Part shown: one piece after another, positions 41,583 through 52,200 of the stretch
How positions within the stretch are numbered: position 1 is the stretch's first letter
How the letters are laid out: each line of letters begins with the position of its first letter
NCBI GenBank assembly: GCA_014773175.1
Contig: VXCM01003620.1
Location: 62,001-126,000 of the forward strand
Direction: 5' to 3'
DNA: 64,000 bases
Source: Lucifuga dentata
Taxonomy: Eukaryota; Chordata; Actinopteri; Ophidiiformes; Bythitidae
Made by a program: the position numbers and the translations under genes
The notes under the pieces: model-generated
The model's database searches: none
What the model was told of the DNA's origin: nothing
What the model saw: the letters and a program-made list of their open reading frames with translations, nothing else

Positions 41583-44286
41583 CAGGGTGTTCCTGAAAAA
41601 AGCTTACCCTGAATAAATAAAGGTTAAAAAAAAAAAAGTCCAATCAAGTTTATGTGTAGCCCAATATCACATCCTACGTCTCAAAGGGCTTTACAGGCCC
41701 GCACATTAACGGTTCCCAACCAGCCCAAACTCTCTAAGAAGACGAGGAAAAACTCCCTAAAAACCTTAACTTATAAGGAAAATGGAAGAAACCTCAAGAG
41801 AGGCTATTCAGAAGTCTGTTGTTTAGAAGTGGCGTCACCTATGAATAGAGATTTTTAATGAGGAGCTGCTGTGATTATTACTGCTGCTGCTGTGATTAAA
41901 AAAAAAAGAAAGAAAAAAAGAGGAAAGAATCAGATGTTCGTCCCCGCTTCTCTTCTTCACTTTCTTTTTTTTAAACTTTCACATATCTGTCTCAATTTTT
42001 CCATGCCTTCCAGCACAATGCCTCTTCTTTTCCAAGACTTTGTGAGATTTCACCTGGCTGATTTTCCATGAAGGCCTCTACAGATGCCTGTACTTCCTGT
42101 ATTTACAAACCTCTGCTAATACAGCAACTCCTCCATTTCTAAAATGTTTGAGTCTGCATGGTTACAAAATCTGGAGTGTAAGAGGACAGGTGAGACGTCC
42201 ATAAAGTCCCCATGCGATGACCTGTGCCCTTACAGGCACGTCAAGCATAAAACAAGCCCCGTCCAGGAGGCGAGGCTGCAGTCTGGACGTGGTTGCGGGT
42301 GTTGTCTCTCGCTGCAGCTTTCTGCATCCCCGCCGATGCTTTATTGAGCTGGCAATGAACCACTTTTGCTTTTATACTTAAGTCACACACATGTATTCAT
42401 GTACATGGCCTGTTTGCCAAAAGATTATGTGTCTTTTGCCCAAAAATACGCCTTGACAATATTTATTATAAAATGGCAAAAAAAAAAAAAAAAAAAANAA
42501 AAAAAAAAAAAAAAAAAGAAGAAGAAGAAGTGCAGCATGTGTCTAATTTATTAGTTTACAAAAAAGTCCTGTCCTCCAGGAACGGCATGATGTGTAGCAC
42601 GTTTCAACTTCTAATGACTGACATACTTATCACTTTAAGACTGAAAGGTCATTTAGGGGAAATTTTCAGTGGCTTTACATATCAAATGACAGCAGGATGA
42701 AGTGCATCTGGATCCAGAGAGTCCACCCTGTCCCCAGCCTGGCCTCGTGCTCAGGGGGGCCACATCTGCACAGCTTCCCTCTGGCTGCATCCAGCAACCG
42801 GTGGAACACATCAGCATTTTACTGCAGTACAGCATTGTCAGATTATGAATCTTTTGCAGAATTCTAATAAAACACACAACAGAGTGTTGTTGTTCTTGCC
42901 AAGTACACGCGCGTAATTTATCAAAGTTTGGTTCTTTCTCTGGAGTTGATGTGGGAGCATGTACGAGCCTTTACGGCGGCGGAAAAAGAGGAAATTAAAC
43001 TCGAACAACAGGAAACAAACTATTTACAAGCCACAACAAACTTTTAAGTTGAGCGAGTCACGCTCTGCTTGTTTTGATGGATTGAGACGTAGCGATTTAT
43101 GAGCGCTACGATGAAGACGTCTCTCAGCTGTACATGTGTACATTTCCATTTCCTACCTTCCATGCAGCATTGATTTCAGTTTATTTTAGGACGCTACTAA
43201 AATGACCTTGCAGAGATGTAAAACATGCTTGAAGTAATTGATTGTATTTTTTTTTAATTCATTTACTTTTCTTATATATGTTCTTTATTTAATGCTTTTC
43301 TCTTTTATGGATTATTTGATTTGTGCCTTATTTTTGTATTGTAGGTTTGTATATAATCAAAAACGGATTTTTTTTTTCTCTTTATGGTGCATTGCTCATT
43401 AACATGTATATAAAAATAAAATAATTTTTTTTAAAAAGAAATAGTTAATCCATAACAGTGAACCTACATTTTCATTTTTTTTGTGACATTAGTTAATTTA
43501 ATGATCCAACAGCTGCAAGAAGAAAATGTACGTCTCCTCCAGGAATATAGTTCCAGGAAAAGACTTAAAAACAAATATGTTCTACAATCGTGTGTAAAGT
43601 TAGCAGGCAAACATTAAATTTTAAGGTGGGTGTGTCACCTGAACATTTGATTTTGAAAGATTAGGAGATCTGGCAAAATAAACTACGGTTTAATGTTTTG
43701 CAAACTGGTTGGCAAAATGGTTGGCGTAACATAGATGCATGTCATATTTATTGGGCCCAAACACGCAAAACCATCAGAATGGACTTTTGATGCTGTAAAA
43801 CACGAGCAGGAAAAAAACCCGGCCGCTTCTTGGACATCTACAGCACTTCTAAACAAAAAAAGACATGACTTTTAAATGGACTGCGAGTCTTTAGGAGGGC
43901 CAGGACAGTGCAGAGGATTATAAAGGGGAGGAGACGTCGATTACTGAGAAAAATGTGCTGGCACATCCGTCAAGTAAGAGAGGAATCAAAAGAGGCTTTA
44001 CAGCAGTAGCATTCTCTCTCAAACACACTTACACACACACACACAGCAGCATTTTTATTGGGTACACCTTGGCTTCAGCTGTAAGAAGAATGGCTATTTT
44101 AAGGCGGGGGGAAGGCCTGTGGCGGCGGGAGCATGGAGCCTGGAGGTTGAGAGGTGGTGTTGGTGTTCGCATACCTTTATAGAACAGAGCTTAATGTGAA
44201 CAGGCTGCAGGGAATCAGAGACTGGCCCTTCTCAGGTGTCAGCCTCTATTAGAGCTGGGGAAAGTGGTAGATCAAGGCCTGACACA

Positions 44287-44326
<40 letters not shown>

Positions 44327-45356
44327 CTTCAGCAAAGAAGTGGGGAAGATCAAATAATGCTTGTTACCCAGGTTGCTGTGTCTTTTTGGCGAGGTCATGC
44401 ATGATGCTGTCCCCACTTTGAACCTATGTTGGGAGTGTGAGTGTGTGTGTGTGTGAGAGAGTGTGTGTGTGTTTTCATTCTCGCCCCATCTTTGATTTCT
44501 CTAGCTGACTTTCATGCTTGACTCTTGGCAGCAGAAAGCCTGTGTCAGACACAGGTGGCAATGTGTCCAATTACACAGCGCCATACGTGAGAGTGTGTAT
44601 ACCTACATGTGTGTAAGCAGGATTGATCATTTCTTTAAGGGGCATCTGTAAAATCCAACTGTCACAGCAGAGCCTGGTGCTAAGTAAGGCCAGTGACACG
44701 TGGCTCAGATGCCATCTGACTCGCATTAGAGCGGTTCTGGATGGTTCGGAGGGGCACCGGCTTGTATACAGGAACTGACAACGCTTCCACGATCCCAAAG
44801 CTTGACGGGATCCAGGAACACGGGAGAGTAATGGTTCCAATTTGTTCTAGCTAATCTATCACCTGCTGCTTCTCTGCAGAGGAAGGCTGATCGCTTTCTT
44901 CTCCAAGTGGTAGCAGTTACATCTCTGGACTCGCTCATTGACCCTTTCCAAGACTGGAGCTGAGCGGTACAGGAAGTGTGTGTTCGTGTGTGTGTGTGTG
45001 TTCACTGGTCAATCCTTGAACCCTCTTGGCTCTCGAAAAAGCCGGCCTCCTGTGCGTATGAAGGTGTTTATACGAGCGTGCGTGTGTGTGATGAGCAGTC
45101 GCTGAGTGAGGGTCAGCGCTGAAACCTCATCCAGTTTACGGTATGATTTTGCGGCGTTTCCACTTGCCATCCTTGGAAACGCGGCTTTTGATTGGTCTGG
45201 CTGAGTAAATGCTGCTGAAATTGCGAGCATATTGCTGTAAACACAAAGCGAGACGTGGCCTCGTGGCGGTCTGCTCTCCGTTTGCGCCTCGTTGAAACAG
45301 ATCGAATGTGAAGCATTGGCGAATCAAAGTAGTGCCGCCAGATGCGATGCGTAAAC

Positions 45357-45397
<41 letters not shown>

Positions 45398-46553
45398 GAG
45401 TGACAGACAGATGTAAAAACTTAAAAACTTGCAGATGCAAATAAACCATCTGTGAAATGGATTTTAAATAATATGCTAAATTTTTAATATAGAATGCAGT
45501 TTTCTTCCTAATCCTTTGAAGATTCTTTTTTTTTTTTTTTTTTTTNTTTTTTTTTTTTTTTTTTTCACTTGCAGTTTTTTTGATTCTGTACTGAAATTAA
45601 CTTCAGTCATATCAGGTCATTAGAGGCATCAGGATGTCTCAGTGGGCCAACAGATTTAATACCGCTTTCAGCCTGTGGGGTCAACCAGTTTGGAGTGGAT
45701 AAAACACCAAACAGAAATTCTACACTGTAAAAAGTGACAAGTTGATCTTACTTAAAAAAAATCTAGGAAACCGACTGCCTTGAAAAAGGTAAGTAAATAT
45801 AACTATTAGTCTTAAGTTATGTTTACTTTATATCTACTTGAACTTAAGACTAATAGTTATATTTACCTAACTTTTTCAAGGTAATCGGTTTCCTAGATTT
45901 TTTTTAAGTAAGATCAACTTGTCACTTTTTACAGTGTACGACTTAAGTCATCTTGTAGTTTAGTCTTAACTCATAATGCAGATTTGAATCTCCATCTGCA
46001 ATTTCTGTGCTCACTGTGTGTCTTGATTGAAGATTTATTTATTAGTTACCGTATATACTTGAGTATAAGCTGAGTTTTTAAAACCAAATTTCACAAAGCA
46101 AATGGGGGGTTGGCTTATACACGAGAAATTCAAATCAGATCCCAGAGAAGGAAATACTACCCATGGAAAATAGTTTAAATCATACCTTAGAATGAGATAT
46201 TAACTGACTAAGACATCTTATCAGCACATTTTGCTGCGGACAGTAAGCCATGATCCATCAGTTATGGTAATCAGCTACTGAAATAAATATCATGTTTACT
46301 GGTACATGGATTATTTTCAGAAAATCAGAGAAATACTATGACAATACCCAGAAAAACAGGTAATTTANGGTACATGGATTATTTTCAGAAAATCAGAGAA
46401 ATACTATGACAATACCCAGAAAAACAGGTAATTTACTAAACAAATAAATTGATGAACAACATCAGGAGGTTGGCTTATAGTTGAGATCGGCTTATAGTCG
46501 AGTATATACGGTATTTTATTTATTTATTTGAAAAGGACCACGTGCAATGTTAN

Positions 46554-46604
<51 letters not shown>

Positions 46605-47680
46605 CACTATGTGTTACATTACATACAGTCACTTACAACATAACTTCTATAACCATCGGACTCTATGCACTACATTAACGCACATCCTTTGTATATTGTG
46701 CATTTTTCTCATATATTTGTATATATCCTGTGTATTTTTTTCCTTGTTGAGCACCAGAACAAATTCCTTGTATGAAAATCTACTTGGCAATACATCTGAT
46801 TCTGATTCTGATAAAAGCTGGCATCTCATGTATTGTAGCAGAGTTAGCTTAAAGCTAATTTTCATCTGCAGACCTTCAGCAGGTCACGTAAAAAAGAATC
46901 CATACAAACAGAGACTAGTTACACTAAAAAAATATGCAGGACAATTAACAACAACTCTAAAGCAGTAGTCCTCATTCCACAGCACTGCATATTTTCCACC
47001 TCTCCCTGCTTTACCCACACCTGATTAACTAAATCAGGTGTGTTTAGGCAATCGAGATCTGGGAGGCTCCAACTCTTGATCACAAGAGGCAGGAGAGATG
47101 GAAAATATGCAGCGCTGAGGCTCCTGAGGACCTGGAATGAGGATCGCTGCTCTAAAGGAACAACTCAGCTAAGATACAACCCAGATTTAAAAGCAGCGGA
47201 GCAGATAAAATGCAAAGAGTCCAGAAAGTCCAAACTAAAAACCAAAAAGTTTTCAATTTGGCTTTAAAAACTGGTTCAGGACCTGCAGCTCCTGATGTCG
47301 TCAGGCAGAGTTCCTCACAGAAAGCCTGACTGTCCAGATGAAGATGATATTCCTAAAGATTTTATCATGTTCTCAGAGCCAAAGCTGATAAAATCACGCA
47401 TTATTGTTCATCATTGTTATTTAAAATTTTGCAAACATGGCAGACATTTAAAAACACTAAAATTATCAAAACTGAAAAGATTTTGTTTTCCAGTATCTTA
47501 CAGAAATGATATTTGGCTTTTTATCGAAAATTAAAGCTTGTTTATACAAAGACTCTAATGGTTTAATAACCATTTGTATAGGTGCTACCACCAAAACAAA
47601 ACCTCATTTTCCTATTCCAGCTTAAATCAGAATTCCGTTTTTTTCTCTGTGTTGTTCTTTTATTTTTTTTAAATTTTATT

Positions 47681-47715
<35 letters not shown>

Positions 47716-49198
47716 TTTTTGTATCAGAATGCTTTAATTCTCCTGCTATTTGTACCTCCTTCCTTTGCTCCCCCATTCCTGGACAGGATAATTATCTCCA
47801 CCAAGGACTCATCTAACCACACAATACAGGGTTAAGAACATATGTGTGTGTGTGTGTGTGTTTGTGTGCGTGTATGTGAGAAAGACCTTGTGGGTGAAGG
47901 GGAACCAGTAGCATGTGTGGTCAATTCTAGATATTTCCAACAGAGTCTGACCTAGGGCAGCCTCACACTGAGCCTGGATCCTGTCTGAGTTGTGTGTGTG
48001 TGTGTGTGTGTGTGTGCGTGCGTACAGAGCAGAATGACTGTGAGTGATTAGGACTGAAGTCATCCTAGGGAGACACGGCTAGCTCAGCTCTTTCAAATGA
48101 AACACCTGACAGTGATTGTACTTCAGCTGCACAACATGTATGAACCATCTTTACAGATCTGACAGGCAAATTTAATAAAAAAAAAAAAAAAATNAAAAAA
48201 AAAAAAAAAATCTAATTTCAAATTATGCCAATTCTAAACAGAAATACCAACCCTCATTTTTTTCAGTTAATCTATAGAAATACTTTTATTACTACCAGTA
48301 TTCTTCTGTTTTTGCAACATCCCGAAGGGAGACCAGAGGCCAGGAATGACTTTCTCTCTACTCATTATGTTTTTAGTTTAGTTTAATTTTTTATTAGTTT
48401 ACACATACAAAAAAAAAAAAAAAAAAAAANAAAAAAAAAAAAAAAAAAAGTCTCTCCAACCAGAAAGGAATCACATTTTACCATAAAAGCTCAAAATGAC
48501 CAAAAACCTGCCTGAATGCGTGATGTAATTCACGCTTCACAGAAAGGTCACACTCGCTGTAATTTGACTGCTGGCGTCATCTGGGCCGGGTAGACGGGTA
48601 GACGGACGTTGTTGTGTGAGTGTGTTGTGTGTGTGTGTATTGTGTGTGTGTAGCGTGGACAGAGAGCTGCATTGTGTTGTGGTTTGTGATTCCAGGTGGA
48701 CGGAGAAGCTCCGGGTTTTCCACGACAGCAGGAAGGAGCGCGTGTGGGCGACAGGGCAATATCCTTCCCCAAGCCGACATCAATAACACCTACGGTCCGG
48801 CCCGGAGCACCGGTGTGTACGTCCTCATGAACGTCAGAGAGAATTATTACGTGCATGTGTGAGAAAGACACACTATATGATAAAGCATGTCCACCGGTGT
48901 GTGTGTGTGTGTGTGTATCTGCAGCATGTGGCCTAGTGTGTTCAGGGAGCTAAACTCTAAACTCTGAAGGATGTCCTGCGCCTACACACACTCTGCAAGA
49001 AAATCTCGCAGGGATAAGGAGGTTACACACACACTCAAAGCCCACTCACGCTTTTATTCATTGCAGCTCTGTTTGGGTAAGATGTCAACCACACCCTGAG
49101 GTCAACGACCTCACCTTAAAGCCACGCATATGGATATCATATCAGTCTAAAAATACAGCACTGATCCATGTGAAAGGGGAATACACAAGAGCCTGATG

Positions 49199-49239
<41 letters not shown>

Positions 49240-52200
49240 TCCACAGGAGCCGGTGTAAGAAATGTGGAACATAAATAAATCTCTTGTCTTATCCTGCTGG
49301 AAAAAACCCACATCTCCGCTCACACGGCTCATCATCTACACACACAACAGAAAAGAACCCCTTTGTGTGTGCCTCTGGCATGTGTTTTTCCGTGTGTGTG
49401 TGTGTGTGTGTGTGTGTATTCNCCCCTTTGTGTGTGCCTCTGGCATGTGTTTTTCCGTGTGTGTGTGTGTGTGTGTGTGTGTATTCGTGCATGCTCCTTG
49501 CTGCTTCACAGCAGTGGACATTTCCCCTGACATGGGATTAAATGTGATCCGGATGCTTTAAAATAATAAATGAGCGTGTTAGCGTGAGTGTGCATAAGTT
49601 GCATGTGTGGACAGCATGTGTGTATCTATTTCAACGTATGTGTGGACTTCCTGTGTGTATATACGTTTAGGGACGCAGTTATCTGTGTGTGTGAGATTCC
49701 TACCTGGTCCATTGAGGAAATCTTTGATCTGCAGGCAGAGCAGAGGAGGAGGAATGCCTGTTTTACCGTCTGCCTCTCCAGCTACCGTCTGCAGCCAAAA
49801 CACGCTGTAGTCCAGAGACTCTGGCAGTGTCTTTCCTGGATCTGGAGGGACAAAGATAGAAAGAAATTAAAAAAAAAAAAAAAAAAANAAAAAAAAAAAA
49901 AAAAAAAGATAACAGAGATAGTGGAATGGGACTGATACAGGGAAGTAAAGGGCTCTTTTCCTCTATCGGGCCAAACGGAATGTGTGTCAAAGTTTTTTTT
50001 TCAGGTTTGCATAATAATATTTCTACTCTTGCCTCTAAATATGGTCTGGATCTTAATCAGAGGATCTAAACCCACCCGTTACCTGTTACACAGCAAAGCT
50101 CCACCCACTATACGTCTTTATGTCTCTCCATTATCTCACCTAGGCACTTGCAGTCAGATGTCACCCCTCTTAAGGCCACGTCAAACACCGACAGCTCCAT
50201 CCTCTGCTTGCGATGGTGGCAGCTGAGCAAGGCGGAGGGCTGCATCACCTGCAGGTAAAGCAGGGGTTCCAACACCTGGTCCACGGGCCCCCTCCTCCCC
50301 GGCTGTCTCACCACGGTCACACCCAGCGCCTGGCGGGCGGAGGAGCGGCTGGGGGTGGGCAGGCCATCCAGCGAGAGCAGACTGCCTCTGAGCAGCGGTG
50401 ACGCTGGCTGGGAGGCGTTGCTGTTGAGGAGATCCTCGGCGGTCAGAGCAGCCAGGNGCGGTGACGCTGGCTGGGAGGCGTTGCTGTTGAGGAGATCCTC
50501 GGCGGTCAGAGCAGCCAGGGAACCCTGGACCGCCGGAGCAGGATCTGGGATTGGGGAGGTTGAGGCTGGAGAGGACTCACACAGGACCTCAGGCTGGTTG
50601 AGGGAACTCTTCCCCACCTAATGATGATGCGGTGAGATAATTTACTGCATAAATTGCAACAATATTTATTTAGTACACGTCTAGCGTCGAACATCCTTTT
50701 ACCTTTGATGGAATTCTTTAGATTCAACACTATGAAGATACCATCAAAGGTAGCTACAGAGTAACGAGGGACTACACTAATTTTACACATCAATTTAGTT
50801 ATACAGCATGTGAAAACAACTGCATGAACCCTTTCGTGCCTGTAGAGGGCACTGTGCAAAGTCTAAGAAACCAAACTGATATAACAAGTGTTACTTCCTG
50901 TTGCTAAGGACTGTGATTTAGAAACTCCTGGAACCTCCTACTGAATTCAACTACATCCTACTTTCTGAGCGTGGCTTTAATTTTCTAATTTATATCTTCA
51001 GCAGCAACAGGAAGTTAGCTTTGTGATGCCATAAGGGTCGGTTGTTTTCCACATGCTGAATAGTGCTGTATTGTAGGAGACCTTAAAATGCTAATTTATG
51101 TTAAATTGAATTCAAATACATAAATCTGGGAGACTGAAATGAGATGCGATTACCCTAATATAATGCAATTCCAAATGGTAAGGGTTATTTAAAGGACCAT
51201 ACCACCCATTTTGCATGTTTGAGCCTAATATATTCAATTTTCATACATGTAATGTTACTGACAATCATTTCCCAAAGCATACTACTGGAATGGTGAATTA
51301 AAAATGTTTTTCCTACCTTCCAGACCGCCACTGGTTTCAGTTCATTCTCTATCAAAATTAACTTGTTGATACTTGAAATGTTCTTGGGATAGGTAATCCA
51401 TCATCACCAACAAGATGTGAATTCAGGTTTTTTTTTAGAAGTTATGTAATTTTAGCATTTAAGTGCAATAAAAAGCGTGGAGTGAATGTATGCCTCCACT
51501 GGGGAATATAGTCCCAAAAGAAGACCTGTGTTTATNTTTTTTAGAAGTTATGTAATTTTAGCATTTAAGTGCAATAAAAAGCGTGGAGTGAATGTATGCC
51601 TCCACTGGGGAATATAGTCCCAAAAGAAGACCTGCGTTTTGGAAAAATTTAAAGGACCGTGACTTCATAAGGCTGTGTAACTATTAGCAGAAGAAACATG
51701 GATTTTTAAGGTGGGTGTATCGCTTGAATATTTGATTTTGAAAGATTAAGAGATTTTGCAAAATATCAGGAAAGCTGAAATACGGTTTTATCCTTTGAGA
51801 AATGATTGTCAGTAACGTTACATGTATGAAAATTGAACATATTAGGCTCAAATATGCAAAATGGGTGGTATGGTCCTTTAAAACTGCATAATACTAATGC
51901 ATTTCCATACACATGTCTACAATATTCACATAAATTACCCATCTCGCTATTGTGTATGATATAAATAATTACACACACATGGACGACTGACAGATCCAGG
52001 AAGTGACTCATGCGAGATCTTCCATGTCGCAGGCGTTTTGTTTTTTGTTTACCTTATCTCCGGGCTCTTTTCTCTCCGGCGTGCTGGGGGTGTCCGACGC
52101 CAAGAGGGGGAGGGACTTGGGGGGGCTGGAGCAGGCGTAGGTCATGACGGACACCTTGCTGGCAGTGAGGAAGACGTCAAAAGGGATGAAGCTGAGGTTC

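Larger units (their letters stand above)
38406..49703 (-). other. vps13b: VPS13B intron
   Basis: This 11.3-kb intron is rich in simple repeats, with at least eight single-N junctions. It holds a SINE (41326-41637), a group-B MITE (about 43150-43787), and a cluster of four transposon remnants between 45.7 and 47.2 kb. No coding exon is visible. Confidence 0.7.
50618..52052 (-). other. vps13b: VPS13B intron
   Basis: This 1.4-kb intron is half filled by a group-A MITE (51193-51877) that contains its own assembly duplication. A CTCF-like motif lies at 50839-50852. Confidence 0.7.
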
